The notes: generated by a model from the letters alone, not told the origin. A stretch of 64,000 nt of DNA from Pseudomonas subflava (GCF_023823685.1 NZ_JAMXBF010000011.1:62001-126000); one strand, 5' to 3'; positions 9,126-20,182 are shown, numbered from the stretch's first letter. A program made the numbers and translations.

Positions 9126-9170
9126 GAGCATCTGACTCACGGTCCGCCGACGATCGGCGGGCTGTGAGGC

Positions 9171-10526
9171 TCAGTGCTTGTCCATGCCCAGCTTCTTCTC
9201 CAGATAGTGGATGTTGATTCCACCCTTGAGGAAGCCCTTGTCGCGGGTCAGGTCGCGGTGCAGCGGGATGTTGGTCTTGATGCCGTCGACCACGATCTCG
9301 TCCAGGGCATTGCGCATGCGTGCCATGGCTTCGTCGCGGGTACGACCGTAGCTGATCAGCTTGCCGATCAGCGAGTCGTAGTTCGGCGGCACCGAGTAGC
9401 CGCTGTACAGGTGCGAGTCGACACGGATGCCGTTGCCGCCCGGCGCGTGGAAGTGCTTCACCTTGCCGGGGCAGGGCATGAAGTTGTCCGGGTCTTCGGC
9501 GTTGATCCGGCACTCCAGTGCGTGACCGAGGATCTTCACGTCTTCCTGCTTGATCGACAGCTTGTTGCCGGCGGCAATGCTGAGCATTTCCTTGACGATG
9601 TCGATGCCGGTGACCATCTCGGTGACCGGGTGCTCGACCTGTACGCGGGTGTTCATCTCGATGAAGTAGAAGCGGCCGTCTTCATAGAGGAACTCGAAGG
9701 TGCCGGCGCCGCGGTAGCCGATCTCGATGCAGGCGTCGACGCAGCGCTTGAGCACTTCGGCGCGGGCCTTCTCGTCGATCAGCGGGGCAGGGGCTTCTTC
9801 CAGGACCTTCTGGTGACGGCGCTGCAGCGAGCAGTCGCGATCGTACAGGTGGATGGCGTTGCCCTGGCCGTCGGACAGCACCTGGACTTCCACGTGGCGC
9901 GGGTTGCCGAGGAACTTCTCCAGGTAGACCATCGAGTTGCCGAAGGCGGCGCCGGCCTCGGTGCGGGTCAGCTTGGCCGACTTGATCAGGTCTTCTTCCT
10001 TGTGCACCACGCGCATGCCGCGACCACCGCCGCCACCGGCGGCCTTGATGATCACCGGGTAGCCGACCTCGCGGGCGATACGCAGCGCTTCTTCTTCGTC
10101 TTCCGGCAGCGGGCCGTCGGAGCCGGGCACCACGGGCACGCCGGACTTGATCATGGCGTCCTTGGCCGAGACCTTGTCGCCCATCAGGCGGATCACGTCG
10201 GCGGTCGGGCCGATGAAGGCGAAGCCGGAGTTCTCCACCTGTTCGGCGAAGTCGGCGTTCTCGGCGAGGAAACCGTAGCCCGGGTGGATCGCGGTGGCGC
10301 CGGTGACTTCGGCGGCACTGACGATGGCCGGGATGCTCAGGTAGGACTGGGCACCCGGCGCCGGGCCGATGCACACGGTCTCGTCGGCCAGGCCCAGGTG
10401 CATGAGTTCACGGTCGGCGGTGGAGTAGACCGCCACGGTCTTGATATCCAGTTCCTTGCACGCGCGCAGGATGCGCAGGGCGATTTCGCCACGGTTGGCG
10501 ATCAGCACTTTTTCCAGCTTCTGCAT
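9171..10526 (-). CDS. accC: Acetyl-CoA carboxylase, biotin carboxylase subunit
   Basis: 451 residues from [26 protein letters not shown] stands nine bases before this ATG, so the in-frame upstream ATG at 10577, which would run into accB, is rejected. AccC carboxylates biotin on AccB using ATP and bicarbonate, the first half-reaction of fatty acid synthesis. Visible are the ATP-grasp glycine loop ([11 protein letters not shown]), the HVEVQVL and [11 protein letters not shown] stretches, and the active-site region [14 protein letters not shown]. It is 16 bases downstream of accB and is followed by a strong terminator. Confidence 0.98.
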   Translation of the reverse strand: MQKLEKVLIANRGEIALRILRACKELDIKTVAVYSTADRELMHLGLADETVCIGPAPGAQSYLSIPAIVSAAEVTGATAIHPGYGFLAENADFAEQVENSGFAFIGPTADVIRLMGDKVSAKDAMIKSGVPVVPGSDGPLPEDEEEALRIAREVGYPVIIKAAGGGGGRGMRVVHKEEDLIKSAKLTRTEAGAAFGNSMVYLEKFLGNPRHVEVQVLSDGQGNAIHLYDRDCSLQRRHQKVLEEAPAPLIDEKARAEVLKRCVDACIEIGYRGAGTFEFLYEDGRFYFIEMNTRVQVEHPVTEMVTGIDIVKEMLSIAAGNKLSIKQEDVKILGHALECRINAEDPDNFMPCPGKVKHFHAPGGNGIRVDSHLYSGYSVPPNYDSLIGKLISYGRTRDEAMARMRNALDEIVVDGIKTNIPLHRDLTRDKGFLKGGINIHYLEKKLGMDKH

Positions 10527-10542
10527 TACCGGCTCCCCGTCA

Positions 10543-11001
10543 TCAGACGATGGTGAACAGGGGCTGGTCGTACTCAACCGGCTGGCCGTTCTCGACGAGG
10601 ATCGATTCGATCACGCCGCTGGTCTCGGCCTCGATGTGGTTCATCATCTTCATGGCTTCGACGATGCAGAGGATGTCGCCCTTCTTCACGGTCTGACCGA
10701 CTTCGGCGAAGTTGGCGGAGGTCGGCGAGGCGGCACGGTAGAAGGTGCCGACCATCGGCGAGCGCACCACGTGACCGTTCAGCTTGGCGGCGGCCGGAGC
10801 GCCGGCTTCGGCTGGGGCGGCGGCAGCGACAGGCGCGGCGGCCGGAGCCGGAGCGGCTGCGTATACCGGTTGCGGGGCGTAGGCCGGTTGCTTGCTGTGG
10901 CGGCTGATGCGTACGGACTCTTCGCCCTCGCGGATTTCCAGTTCGTCGATACCGGACTCTTCCAGCAGCTCGATCAGTTTTTTGACTTTACGGATATCCA
11001 T
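10543..11001 (-). CDS. accB: Biotin carboxyl carrier protein of acetyl-CoA carboxylase
   Basis: 152 residues. The N-terminal part ([19 protein letters not shown]) leads to an Ala/Pro-rich linker (about residues 44-72) and the C-terminal biotinyl domain, with the biotin acceptor Lys118 in EAMKM. AccB carries carboxybiotin between AccC and the transferase subunits. It lies between aroQ (25 bases upstream) and accC (16 bases downstream), the usual order in Pseudomonas. Confidence 0.98.
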   Translation of the reverse strand: MDIRKVKKLIELLEESGIDELEIREGEESVRISRHSKQPAYAPQPVYAAAPAPAAAPVAAAAPAEAGAPAAAKLNGHVVRSPMVGTFYRAASPTSANFAEVGQTVKKGDILCIVEAMKMMNHIEAETSGVIESILVENGQPVEYDQPLFTIV

Positions 11002-11026
11002 AGTTTTTCAACTCCCAAGGGTGAGG

Positions 11027-11470
11027 TCAGGGGCGTTCTAATTGTTCCAGGGCGGCCTCCAGGGCCAGGCGGTAACCGCTGGCGCCAAGGCCGCAGATCA
11101 CTCCCACCGCTACGTCGGAGAAGTAGGAGTGATGGCGGAAGGGTTCGCGCTTGTGCACGTTTGACAGGTGCACTTCGATGAATGGGATGCTCACCGCCAG
11201 CAACGCGTCACGTAATGCGACGCTGGTGTGGGTGAAAGCGGCTGGATTGATGAGGATGAAGTCGACTCCCTCGCCTTTCGCCGCATGAATGCGCTCGATC
11301 AGTTCGTACTCGGCATTGCTCTGCAGGTACAGCAGGTGATGGCCGGCGGTACGCGCGCGCTGTTCCAGATCCTGGTTGATCTCGGACAGCGTGGTGGCGC
11401 CGTATTTGTCGGGTTCGCGGGTGCCCAGCAGGTTGAGGTTGGGGCCGTGCAGCACCAGGAGGGTGGCCAT
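11027..11470 (-). CDS. aroQ: 3-dehydroquinate dehydratase, type II
   Basis: 147 residues, normal for the small dodecameric type II enzyme of the shikimate pathway. Signature stretches: [20 protein letters not shown], with the catalytic Tyr; [33 protein letters not shown]; and [18 protein letters not shown], with the catalytic His. It is the first gene of aroQ-accB-accC, whose promoter should lie in the 122-base gap before dsbD. P. aeruginosa has more than one aroQ paralogue; this position corresponds to aroQ1 there, as I recall. Confidence 0.97.
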   Translation of the reverse strand: MATLLVLHGPNLNLLGTREPDKYGATTLSEINQDLEQRARTAGHHLLYLQSNAEYELIERIHAAKGEGVDFILINPAAFTHTSVALRDALLAVSIPFIEVHLSNVHKREPFRHHSYFSDVAVGVICGLGASGYRLALEAALEQLERP

Positions 11471-11592
11471 GGGCGCTTCCTTGTTGTTCTGACCTTGGAA
11501 TGGCCGGGACTATGCCGAAAGCGCCGGAGGCTGTCCAGTTGCCGGGAGTAGTCGGCACGATGGACGAAATTTACGGCAGAAATATGACGTCG

Positions 11593-13386
11593 TCAGTTCT
11601 GGCGGGAGGCGGCGCGGGTCAGGCGGTCGGCGAAGTCGGCGGCGCTGATTTCACCTACGACACGCAAATCCGACCATTCGTCACCCTTCGGCGCGAAGAA
11701 CAGGATCGCCGGCGGCCCGAACAGCTGGTAGCGGTCGAGCAGGGCGCGCTGGTCCTCGCGGCTCTCGGTGATGTCGAAGCGGATCAGCCGGTAGTCGCCC
11801 AGCTGCGCGGTCACGGCCGGCGCGGTCAGCACCTCGCGCTCGATCACCTTGCAGCTGATGCACCAGTCGGCGTACCAGTCCAGCAGCAGCGGCTGGCCGG
11901 CGCCCTTCGCCTCGGCCAGGGCGGCGTCCAGTTCGGCGGGGGTGGTGACGGTCTGCCACTGGCTGTGCTCGGCACGCGCCGTCGAGGCTTCGGCAGCTGC
12001 CTGGGCATGGCCCAGCGGGCGCAGCGGATCGTTCTGGCCCTGCAGCGCACCGACCCAGGCGATGACGGCATAGACCAGCAGCGGCAGGCCGATCAGCTGC
12101 GCCAGCTTCTGGTGATGGGTCTTGGGCGTCAGCTCCAGCACGCCGAGCCACAGGGCCACGCCGGCGGCCAGCAGGCCCCACAGCGCCAGGGCGACCGGGC
12201 CGGGTACCACGCGCTCCAGCAGCCACACGGCGACCGCCATCAGCAGCGCGCCAAAGGCATTGCGCACGGTCACCATCCACGGGCCGGATTTCGGTAGCAG
12301 CGTGCCGCCGCCCACTGCGAACAGCACCAGCGGCGCGCCCATGCCCAGGCCCAGTGCCAGCAGCTTGAGGCCGCCGCCGAGGGCGTCGCCGCTGGCGCTG
12401 ATATAGAGCAGGGCACCGGCCAGCGGCGCGGACACGCAGGGCGATACCAGCAGGCTGGAGAGCACGCCGAGCGCCGCCGCGCTGAAGACGGTGCCGCCCT
12501 TCAGGCGCTGGCTCAGGCCCTGCAACGGGCCGTCGAGGGCGGCGGGCAGGCGCAGTTCGAAGAAGCCCAGGCTGGCGGCGCCGAACAGGGCGAAGAAGGC
12601 GGCGAAGGGCACCAGCACCCAGGGCGATTGCAGGCGCGCCTGCAGGTTGAGCTCGGCGCCGAACAGGCCCATCAGCGCGCCGAGGATGGCAAAGCTGATC
12701 GCCATCGGCAGCACGTAGGCCAGCGACAGCACCAGGCTGCGCGCGCCGCCCGGCTGGCCGCGCAGAACCACGCCAGTGAGGATCGGCAGCATCGGCAGCA
12801 CGCAGGGCGTGAAGGTCAGGGCCAGGCCGCCGAGGAAGAACAGTGCCAGCTCCTTCCAGGTCCAGCCCGTCTGCGCCGGTGCGGGCGCTTCGGCCGGGCG
12901 GCTGGTCTGCGCCTTGCCCTGGCCGTCGACCTCGATGCGCTCGGTTTCCGGCGGGTAGCACAGGCCCTTGTCGGCGCAGCCCTGGTAGCTGACGTGCACG
13001 GTGAAGGGCAGATCGATGGGATTGTCGATCGGCAGGGGCACGTCGGTAATGCCGTAATACACCTCGACGTCGCCGAAGTATTCGTCGTGCTTGGGCGCGC
13101 CGGCCGGCAGCACGGCCTCGCCCTTGGCCAGGTCGCTGGGCTCGATGCGGAACTCGAAGCGATGGCGGTAGAGGTAGTAGCCCTCGGCGTTGACGAAGCG
13201 CAGCTTCACCGACTGGGCGTCGGCGCTCACCAGGCTGAGGCGGAAGGCCTCGCGCACGGGCAGGAAGTCGGCGCTGTTGTTCAGCGGGGCGTCGTCGATG
13301 ACGCCGCGCGGCGCCGGATCGTCGAACAGGCCAGCCAGGGCGGGCAGGGTGAACAGCAGCAGGAACAGGGGCAGCAGACGGCGCAT
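11593..13386 (-). CDS. dsbD: Thiol:disulfide interchange protein DsbD
   Basis: 597 residues. DsbD (DipZ) carries electrons from cytoplasmic thioredoxin across the inner membrane to periplasmic DsbC/DsbG and cytochrome c maturation. In order: a signal peptide (RRLLPLFLLLFTLPALAGLF), an N-terminal periplasmic domain with the redox pair Cys137/Cys143 (CADKGLC), a polytopic membrane domain with Cys195 (TPCVLPMLP) and Cys317 (SPCVSAP), and a C-terminal thioredoxin-like domain with Cys509-Ile-Ser-Cys512. All six redox cysteines are present. The gene stands alone between aroQ and the chemoreceptor. Confidence 0.97.
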   Translation of the reverse strand: MRRLLPLFLLLFTLPALAGLFDDPAPRGVIDDAPLNNSADFLPVREAFRLSLVSADAQSVKLRFVNAEGYYLYRHRFEFRIEPSDLAKGEAVLPAGAPKHDEYFGDVEVYYGITDVPLPIDNPIDLPFTVHVSYQGCADKGLCYPPETERIEVDGQGKAQTSRPAEAPAPAQTGWTWKELALFFLGGLALTFTPCVLPMLPILTGVVLRGQPGGARSLVLSLAYVLPMAISFAILGALMGLFGAELNLQARLQSPWVLVPFAAFFALFGAASLGFFELRLPAALDGPLQGLSQRLKGGTVFSAAALGVLSSLLVSPCVSAPLAGALLYISASGDALGGGLKLLALGLGMGAPLVLFAVGGGTLLPKSGPWMVTVRNAFGALLMAVAVWLLERVVPGPVALALWGLLAAGVALWLGVLELTPKTHHQKLAQLIGLPLLVYAVIAWVGALQGQNDPLRPLGHAQAAAEASTARAEHSQWQTVTTPAELDAALAEAKGAGQPLLLDWYADWCISCKVIEREVLTAPAVTAQLGDYRLIRFDITESREDQRALLDRYQLFGPPAILFFAPKGDEWSDLRVVGEISAADFADRLTRAASRQN

Positions 13387-13499
13387 GACGGGCTCGCACG
13401 ACGGACTTGGCCGGCATCATACCCAAGTCGGGCGGTGAGCCCCAGGCGACGCGCTGGCGCAGGGCGTTAACGGATATTGCCGGCCGATGTGCGGCGAGG

Positions 13500-15461
13500 T
13501 CAGACGCGGAAGGCCTGCACCGCCGTATTCAGGCGTCCACCCAGCTGCAGCAGTTGCTCGCCCTGGGCGCGACCGTCGCCGATGCGTTCCAGGTTGTCGC
13601 CGCCCAGGTTGTGGATGCGTTCGCTATGGTCGCGGATCTCGCTGGCGGCGCCGCCCTGCTGGGCGGTGGCCTCGGCGATGCGCTGGGCCATGCTGGCGAT
13701 GGTGCGGATGGCCACGACCACCTCGTCCAGTGCGCCGTCCGCCTGTTCGGCCTGGCCGGCGGTGGCCTCGGCGTGCTCGACCTGGGCGCGCATGGCGGTG
13801 ACCGATTGCTGGGCGGCGTTCTGCAGGCGCGCGATCAGTTGCTGGATTTCTTCGGTGGCGCCGCTGGTGCGCTGGGCCAGCGAGCGCACCTCGTCGGCGA
13901 CCACGGCGAAACCACGCCCGGCCTCGCCGGCGCGCGCCGCCTCGATGGCGGCGTTCAGCGCCAGCAGGTTGGTCTGGTCGGCCACGCCGCGGATCACCGT
14001 CAGCACCGAGCCGATGGTGGCCGTCTCGGCGGCCAGCTGTTCGATGGACTGGGCGTTGCCCTGCACCTCGCCGACCAGCGCGTGCAGCCCGGCCAGGCTC
14101 TGTTCGATCACCCGCTGGCCGTGCTCGACGGCGCGGCTGGCGTCGTGGCTGGCGTTGGCGGCCTGGCTGGCATCCTCGGCGACCTGGGCGATGGTCGCCT
14201 CCAGTTCGCCGAGCGAATCGCGGATCAGCGCCGTGTCGGCCAACTGGCGCTCGGCGCCGCCGTGCAGGCTCTGGCTCATCTCGGCCAGCACGCGGCTGCT
14301 GCCGGCGACCTCGCCGGCGTGCTGGTGGATGGTGCCCACCAGCTCCACCAGGTAGCGACGCAGGCGATTGAGCGAGTCTTCGATGTCGCGTATCTCGCGG
14401 GTACGCGAGTCCAGTTTCACCTCGCCGGAGAAGTCGCCGGCGGCCCAGGCGCCGAGTTCCGGCGCCAGGCGCCCGAGCAGGTTGCTGAGGCGACGCTGGA
14501 TGCGGTCCAGGCCCAGGGCGATGAGCAGGATCAGGCCGATCACCAGGCCCTGGACCAGGCGTACCTCGAACTGGATGCGGCCATGCTCGGCACGCACCTC
14601 CGGCTCCAGCGCGGCCAGGGCCTGCTGCAGGCCGTCGACGCGGGCGGCGCTGGCCGCGGCCAGGTCGGCGCGCTGGCGGATCAGCTCGCGGGTGCGGGCG
14701 AGTTCCGAGGGGTAGCGCTTGATCAGGCTGGCCAGCTCGCGCTTGAGCGCGATGCCCTTGTCCTCGGCCTGCTCCTGCTCGCCGCCGGCGTCGAGGCCGA
14801 GCAGGGCGGCGAAGTTGTTGCCGGCGTCGGCGCTCTCGGTCACGCCGAGCAGCGGCAAGGCTTCCAGCTCGTTGGCCAGCTGCGCCAGCGCGGCGACTTC
14901 GCGCTCGACGTCGGCGGCCAGCTCTTCGCGGCCGCTGCTGACCAGCTTGCCGCGCACGTGGGCCAGGCGCGCCAGATGCTGGGCGGCCTGGAACAACGGC
15001 TTGTGGTAGGCCATGGCCTGGGCGTTGCCGCTCTCTTCGGCGTAGCGCTGCAGCTGGTCGAGATTGCCGCCGATCTCCCGTTCGGCCTGCAGCAGCAGGC
15101 CCTGGGGGTCGCCGGCCAGCTTGCCGGCGGCGAGCAGGTCGCGGGCGACGAACTGGCTCAGGCCCGCCAGGCTCGGGCGCAGGTCCTCGGCCAGGTGCTG
15201 CGGCAGTTCGCCGAGGTGGCCCTCCAGCTCGGCGATGGCCTCCTGCGCCTCCTTGTGGCGCAGGGCGTCGCCGCGGCTCAGGTAGGCCTGCACGTTGTTG
15301 GCGATGCGTTGCTGGAATTGCTGGGACAGGGCGAGGTAGCGCTCCATCAGCAGATAAGGCCGCTCCAGCGCACCCTCCGACCACCAGAGGGTGCCTCCCA
15401 GTGCCAGGCAGGCGGTGACGAGGAGGGCGGTAGAGAGGTTGGTGATCTGCTTGAGACGCAT
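13500..15461 (-). CDS. Methyl-accepting chemotaxis protein, CtpL-like
   Basis: 653 residues from the ATG at 15461 ([14 protein letters not shown]). GGTG stands nearby, but the Shine-Dalgarno is weak and an ATG at 15473 is possible. TM1 is at about residues 7-27, a mostly helical periplasmic domain of about 270 residues follows, TM2 is at about 301-320 ([19 protein letters not shown]), then HAMP and a cytoplasmic signalling domain with [20 protein letters not shown]. The long helical sensor fits the HBM type. The position next to the GcbA-like gene matches ctpL (PA4844, phosphate taxis) of P. aeruginosa; the ligand here is inferred only from position and architecture. The stop of the upstream gene is 82 bases before the start. 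Confidence 0.9.
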   Translation of the reverse strand: MRLKQITNLSTALLVTACLALGGTLWWSEGALERPYLLMERYLALSQQFQQRIANNVQAYLSRGDALRHKEAQEAIAELEGHLGELPQHLAEDLRPSLAGLSQFVARDLLAAGKLAGDPQGLLLQAEREIGGNLDQLQRYAEESGNAQAMAYHKPLFQAAQHLARLAHVRGKLVSSGREELAADVEREVAALAQLANELEALPLLGVTESADAGNNFAALLGLDAGGEQEQAEDKGIALKRELASLIKRYPSELARTRELIRQRADLAAASAARVDGLQQALAALEPEVRAEHGRIQFEVRLVQGLVIGLILLIALGLDRIQRRLSNLLGRLAPELGAWAAGDFSGEVKLDSRTREIRDIEDSLNRLRRYLVELVGTIHQHAGEVAGSSRVLAEMSQSLHGGAERQLADTALIRDSLGELEATIAQVAEDASQAANASHDASRAVEHGQRVIEQSLAGLHALVGEVQGNAQSIEQLAAETATIGSVLTVIRGVADQTNLLALNAAIEAARAGEAGRGFAVVADEVRSLAQRTSGATEEIQQLIARLQNAAQQSVTAMRAQVEHAEATAGQAEQADGALDEVVVAIRTIASMAQRIAEATAQQGGAASEIRDHSERIHNLGGDNLERIGDGRAQGEQLLQLGGRLNTAVQAFRV

Positions 15462-15543
15462 GTTCGGCACCATAAAAACTGCTGAGGTGGTGCCTGGAAG
15501 GTTATTGCGGTTTGGTTGCAGCCTGATGACAGCGTGATCTGGT

Positions 15544-17175
15544 TCACGCTTCGCCGACGAACACCTCGACCCGGTCGCGACCGCCGCGTTTGGCGACATA
15601 GAGCGCTTCGTCGGCCTGTTTGGAGAGGATGTTGATGTCCATGTCGTCCTTCAGCTCGGCGATGCCGCAGCTGAAGGTACAGGTCAGGTCATGGGGCTGG
15701 GCCGGGTAGTGGATCTCGGCGAAACGCCGGCGGATCTCGTCGAGCACCTTGGCCGCGGTGGCGGCGTCGGTGTCCGGCAGGACCACGGCGAATTCCTCGC
15801 CGCCGTAGCGGCCGATGTGGTCGGTCTTGCGCAGGCGCTGCTTGAGGAACAGCGCCAGGCTCTTGATCACCCGGTCGCCCATGGGGTGGCCGTAGGTGTC
15901 GTTGACCTTCTTGAAGTGGTCGATATCGATCATCGCGAAGGTCAGCGGCTGGCTGTCGCGGCGCGCGCGGAAGCGTGCGTCCTCGAGCAGCTGCAGGGTG
16001 TGGGTGTGGTTGAACAGCCCGGTGAGGCTGTCGCGCACCATGCGCGCCTTGAGGTTGCGTGCCCGCGCGGCGCGGTTGCGCACGGTGGCGATCAGATGGC
16101 GCGGCTTGATCGGCTTGGTGAGGAAGTCGTCGCCGCCCTCGCTCATGGCGTCGAGCTGCTTGTCCAGGTCGTCCTCGGCGGACAGGTAGATGATCGGCAC
16201 GCTGACGTAGCGGTCGTTGTGGCGGATCACCTTGGCCAGCTCGGTGCCGTTGCACTCGGGCATGTACATGTCGAGGATGATCAGGTCGGGCTGGAACTCG
16301 GCCAGCTCGGCCATGGCCTGGATCGGCTCGGTGAGGGTACGGGTGACGATGCCCGCGCTGTTCAGCACGCGCTCGGTGTGGGTGGCCTGGGCTCGGGAGT
16401 CGTCGACGATCAGCACCTTGTAGGGGTCGTAGTGGACCACGTTGGTGAGGATCTCGATGCGCTCGATCAGGCCGGAGGCGTCCAGGGTGCCGGTGAAGAA
16501 TTCCTGGCCGCCGGCGCGCACGGCGGCCAGGCGGGTCGGGGTGTCGACGTCGTCGTGGCTGAAGAACAGCAGCGGCAGCTTCTGCTCCAGGCCCTGCTGG
16601 GCCTCGTCGGCCAGGGTCAGGCCCATGCCGGGGCCGGCGAAATCCACTTCCATCAGAATCGCCGCCGGGTGGCGCTCGGCCATGGCCGCGCGAAAGGCGT
16701 CGGCGCTGTCGAGGGGCTGGGCGCTGAGGCCGAAGAATTCCAGCTGGCGGGTCAGGCGCTCGGCGCGGGCGAGATCCTGCAGGGCCACGTAGACCGGCTT
16801 GCGCAGCGGCGGCAGGAAGGTCTGCTCGTACTGGTCGCCATGCCGCAGCCCGGTGCGCGACAGGCGCTGCATGAGCTGGTTGAGCTCGGTGATCAGCTGG
16901 CTGGTGAGGCGACCGCGGTTGGCCTCCACGGCCTCCAGGCACTGGCCGACGGAGCGCGCCAGCTGGATGTGCAGGTCCTGCTCGAAGCGTTCGGCGTAGC
17001 GCAGCAGGCCCAGGTTGGTCTCGACCAGCTCGGCCATCACGCTGGCGCTCCACTCCTCCTGCTGCAGGCGCTGCCACACTTCCAGAACCTGCCGCGCCTG
17101 GTAGATCACGCGCTTGGCGAAGTGTTGCTTGAGCCGGTCGCGGCTGGGGTCTTCGTGCTCGGTCATGATGGACAT
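15544..17175 (-). CDS. gcbA: Response-regulator diguanylate cyclase, GcbA-like
   Basis: 543 residues (an ATG at 17166 is an alternative start; neither has a clear Shine-Dalgarno). Domains: an N-terminal helical, HPt-like region (about 1-130), a first receiver-like domain without the usual acidic pair (about 140-245), a second complete receiver (VLIVDDSR, phospho-Asp in [13 protein letters not shown], Lys in LTKPIKP), and a GGDEF domain with [16 protein letters not shown], the active GGEEF, and an intact inhibitory I-site RKTD five residues before it. It should make cyclic-di-GMP with product feedback. Length, domains and neighbourhood match GcbA (PA4843), linked to surface attachment in P. 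fluorescens and to dispersion in P. aeruginosa; its function here is by analogy. Confidence 0.92.
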   Translation of the reverse strand: MSIMTEHEDPSRDRLKQHFAKRVIYQARQVLEVWQRLQQEEWSASVMAELVETNLGLLRYAERFEQDLHIQLARSVGQCLEAVEANRGRLTSQLITELNQLMQRLSRTGLRHGDQYEQTFLPPLRKPVYVALQDLARAERLTRQLEFFGLSAQPLDSADAFRAAMAERHPAAILMEVDFAGPGMGLTLADEAQQGLEQKLPLLFFSHDDVDTPTRLAAVRAGGQEFFTGTLDASGLIERIEILTNVVHYDPYKVLIVDDSRAQATHTERVLNSAGIVTRTLTEPIQAMAELAEFQPDLIILDMYMPECNGTELAKVIRHNDRYVSVPIIYLSAEDDLDKQLDAMSEGGDDFLTKPIKPRHLIATVRNRAARARNLKARMVRDSLTGLFNHTHTLQLLEDARFRARRDSQPLTFAMIDIDHFKKVNDTYGHPMGDRVIKSLALFLKQRLRKTDHIGRYGGEEFAVVLPDTDAATAAKVLDEIRRRFAEIHYPAQPHDLTCTFSCGIAELKDDMDINILSKQADEALYVAKRGGRDRVEVFVGEA

Positions 17176-17405
17176 CTGAACGTTGCTCAGCCTGGAAGGC
17201 TGGATGATGGCGTGATGCTACCACCAGTGATTGCCCTGAAAACAACCTTCGGTCATTTGACGCCAAATTTCCAGCTTTTGGCCGAATCGACGCCCTGTAT
17301 CGCATTCGGCACCTGCGTTGCCCTGGGGGTTCACTTATAGTGCAGGTCAACGATCTGCCGCGGATGAGGTCGGATCAGGCGAACACGCAAGCAAGGACCA
17401 AGATC

Positions 17406-18479
17406 ATGCTGGACTGGAAAAATCGCGCGGACGCGCCGCGTGGCGGCAACACCAACGACTCGGCGGACGGCGTTCGCAGCTATTTCGCTGGCGGCTGGGT
17501 GGGCAAGACACTGGGCACGCTGCTGGGGCTGTACCTGCTGGCCGCGCTGCTGGTGGGCTGGTACTGGAGCGGCGAGCCGGCACTGTTCCCGGTGCAGCAG
17601 CATGCCCAGGCCTCGGCGGAGCAGGCGCAGCGCAAGCTGGTCAACGGCTACACCACGGTGGAAACGCTGAAGCGGGTGTCCGAGACACTGCTGACCAAGC
17701 CCGGCGGCTATCTCTCCAACGACATCGCCCCGCCCGGCCTGTGGCTGGACAACATGCCGTCCTGGGAGTACGGCGTGCTGGTGCAGGTGCGCGACCTGTC
17801 GCGGGCGCTGCGCAAGGACTTCGCCCGCTCCCAGTCGCAGTCCACCGAGGACCCGGACCTGGCCAGGGCCGAGCCGCGCTTCAACTTCGACAACAAGAGC
17901 TGGGCGCTGCCGGCCTCCGAGGCCGAATACCGCGCGGGCATTCACTCGCTGGACCGCTACCTGGCCCAACTCACCAGCGGCGACCAGTCGCGCACCCAGT
18001 TTTACGCCCGTGCCGACAACCTGAACAACTGGCTGGGCGACGTGGCCACGCGACTCGGTTCGCTGTCCCAGCGGTTGTCGGCCAGCGTCGGCCGTGTGCG
18101 CCTGAACACCGACCTCGAACCCAACCAGCCGGTGCCCGAGGGCCAGGTGGTGCCGGTGCGCGAGGAAGAGGTGAAGACTCCCTGGCTGCAGATCGACAAC
18201 GTGTTCTACGAGGCCCGCGGCCAGGCCTGGGCGCTGTCGCACTTCCTGCGCGCCGTTGAAGTCGACTTCGCCGACGTGCTGGCGAAAAAGAACGCCACCG
18301 TCAGCGTGCGGCAGATCATTCGTGAGCTGGAGGCGGCCCAGGAGACCCTGTGGAGCCCCATGGTGCTCAATGGCAGCGGCTATGGCGTGCTGGCCAACCA
18401 CTCGCTGGTGATGGCCAACTACATCTCCCGCGCCAACGCCGCGATCATCGACCTGCGTACCCTGCTGAGCCAGGGCTGA
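17406..18479 (+). CDS. DUF2333 family inner-membrane protein
   Basis: 357 residues from MLDWKNRADAPRGG; AAGGA stands about ten bases before this ATG, so the in-frame start at 17340 is less likely. One transmembrane helix near residues 34-53 (GKTLGTLLGLYLLAALLVGW) anchors a large domain that probably faces the periplasm, with conserved-looking stretches PGGYLSNDIAPPGLWLDNMP and GLWSPMVLNG-like (ETLWSPMVLNGSGYG). DUF2333 is widespread in Pseudomonas and has no assigned function that I know. Its TGA overlaps the ATG of the NUDIX gene by one base, so the two are likely co-translated. Confidence 0.9.
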   Translation: MLDWKNRADAPRGGNTNDSADGVRSYFAGGWVGKTLGTLLGLYLLAALLVGWYWSGEPALFPVQQHAQASAEQAQRKLVNGYTTVETLKRVSETLLTKPGGYLSNDIAPPGLWLDNMPSWEYGVLVQVRDLSRALRKDFARSQSQSTEDPDLARAEPRFNFDNKSWALPASEAEYRAGIHSLDRYLAQLTSGDQSRTQFYARADNLNNWLGDVATRLGSLSQRLSASVGRVRLNTDLEPNQPVPEGQVVPVREEEVKTPWLQIDNVFYEARGQAWALSHFLRAVEVDFADVLAKKNATVSVRQIIRELEAAQETLWSPMVLNGSGYGVLANHSLVMANYISRANAAIIDLRTLLSQG

Positions 18480-19006
18480 TGTCCATCAGCGAGAGCGAGG
18501 CGGCGCACCGTGCCGCCTCCGACGCCGAGCGGGTGGCCTGGGTCGACGAGCAGGATCGCCTGCTCGGCGGCGTGCCGCGTGCGGAGCTGCGCGAGCGTGG
18601 GCTGATCGGTCGCGCCAGCTTCATCCTGCTGTTCAACACCCGCGGCGAGCTGTGCGTGCACCGCCGCAGTTTGAGCAAGGCGCTCTATCCCGGCTACTGG
18701 GACGTGGCTGCCGGCGGCATGGTCGACGAGGGCGAGAGCTACGCCGACTGCGCCGCCCGCGAGCTGGCCGAGGAACTGGGCATCGCCGGGGTGCCGCTGC
18801 GCGAGCATGGCCGCTTCTTCTTCGACGAGCCGGGCAATCGCCTGTGGGGCGCGGTGTTTTCCGCGGTGTCCGACGCGCCGCTGGTGCTGCAGCCGGAGGA
18901 AGTGCTCGAGGCGCGCTTCCTGCCGGCGGACCACGCCCTGGCCGAGGCGACACCCTGCTGCCCGGACTCGCTGCAAGCGCTCAGGCTCTACCTTGCCGAC
19001 GGTTGA
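18479..19006 (+). CDS. NUDIX hydrolase (YfcD-like)
   Basis: 175 residues from MSISESEAAHR, starting inside the TGA of the previous gene (TGATG). The Nudix box is complete: G-x5-E-x7-RELAEELGI at GGMVDEGESYADCAARELA and the residues after it, preceded by HRRSLSKALYPGYWDVAAGG. Such proteins hydrolyse nucleoside diphosphates linked to another moiety; this YfcD/IPP-isomerase-like subgroup often has an undefined substrate. It sits last in a two-gene unit with the DUF2333 gene. Confidence 0.92.
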   Translation: MSISESEAAHRAASDAERVAWVDEQDRLLGGVPRAELRERGLIGRASFILLFNTRGELCVHRRSLSKALYPGYWDVAAGGMVDEGESYADCAARELAEELGIAGVPLREHGRFFFDEPGNRLWGAVFSAVSDAPLVLQPEEVLEARFLPADHALAEATPCCPDSLQALRLYLADG

Positions 19007-19736
19007 ACCTTTTGGATGGCCTGATGCGCTGGCGAGCGATCAGGTCTGGGACGGAGGAGGCGATGGGGGCGTGTAGACGGTGGGCTGCCGCTGCGCGGCG
19101 AGGCCACCCTACGTCGCGCTGGGGCTCGTTGTGAGCGACGCAGAGTCGCGTCGCGCCTGGCCCAGCTGACCTCTTTATACGCGCCTAACCTCCGCTCGCT
19201 CTCTGGGTGCCGCCTACGCGAGAAAACCTGCTCGAGGTTGGCACGGACATCCTAGGGTGGCCTCGCCGTAGGGTGGCCTCGCCCCGCAGCGGCAGCCCAC
19301 TATGCAAGGCCGTGGCCACTACTGGGGTAAGGCTGCACCTATTACCCCTATCGATGGAGAGGCGAGGGAATACGGAATTGGTTACCTGATCTCCGCCGCC
19401 AATGCCGCACCGCCTTTAACGAGCACGCCGGGAGTCCGGCGCGACACCGTAGGGCGGCCTCGCCGCGCAGCGGCAGCCCGCCATAACCCCCTACAACCCC
19501 CGCCGCCTGCGGTTTTGTGCAGTATTTCCGGGCGCGCTGTGCGCTTTGCCGCACGAGGTCGCCAATCCGTCGAACGATGGCGCAATTTTGCACTTAGCAG
19601 CCCGGCTTTTTGCCCGTACACTGCGCCACCTTTCAAGCCAGGCGCCCGCCTGGTTGCGCTGCCCCTGCCTGAGTGGGGCTTCGCGGTCGGTACCTTGCCG
19701 GCCAGTCGCTATCCTGACCCCTACGAGGAAAAGCCG
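19007..19736. repeat. Gene-free spacer with scattered copies of the 115-bp-array REP family
   Basis: About 730 bases without a supported gene. Copies of the GTAGGGCGGCCTCGCC palindrome lie at 19080-19113 (inverted), 19252-19300 and 19449-19482. The 19252 copy begins with its left arm duplicated head-to-tail (CTAGGGTGGCCTCGCC then GTAGGGTGGCCTCGCC). Around the copies I see no coding frame with a ribosome-binding site. The last 60 bases contain GAGG eight bases before the GTG start of the SUI1 gene. Confidence 0.85.
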
Positions 19737-20108
19737 GTGGTCAAGAAAGCTTCGTCGTTCTCCGCCCTGGGCGGTCTCGTCTATTCCACCGACAGCGGTC
19801 GGCATTGCCCCGACTGCGGCCAGCCCGTGGACGCCTGCATCTGCAAACAGAGCCGGATTCCCGATGGCGACGGTATCGCCCGCGTGCGCCGCGAGACCAA
19901 GGGCCGTGGCGGCAAGACCGTCACCACCATCACCGGCGTGCCGCTGGCCGAGGCCGAGCTGAAGGAGCTGGCCAGCGCGCTGAAGAAGCGTTGCGGCTGC
20001 GGCGGCGGGCTAAAGGACGGGGTGATCGAGATCCAGGGCGACATGGTCGAGCTGCTGCTCGAAGAGTTGAGCAAGCGCGGCTTCAAGGCCAAGAAGTCCG
20101 GCGGCTGA
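19737..20108 (+). CDS. SUI1/eIF1-family translation factor (YciH-like)
   Basis: 123 residues from a GTG start; GAGG lies eight bases upstream and the protein then begins VKKASSFSALGGLVYSTDSG, as in its Pseudomonas homologues. The short N-terminal part has a four-Cys arrangement (CPDCGQPVDACIC), which may bind zinc, and the SUI1 fold follows (GKTVTTITGVPL, KKRCGCGGGLKDGVIEIQGD). Bacterial YciH is an eIF1 homologue thought to influence initiation fidelity; its exact task in Pseudomonas is not settled. It is directly upstream of speA. Confidence 0.93.
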   Translation: MVKKASSFSALGGLVYSTDSGRHCPDCGQPVDACICKQSRIPDGDGIARVRRETKGRGGKTVTTITGVPLAEAELKELASALKKRCGCGGGLKDGVIEIQGDMVELLLEELSKRGFKAKKSGG

Positions 20109-20182
20109 CGCGGCACTTCCTAAACTTCTCTGCAGGAAGGGCAGTCCACACTCCTGCAATCTTCTTTTGATGCATTACCAGC

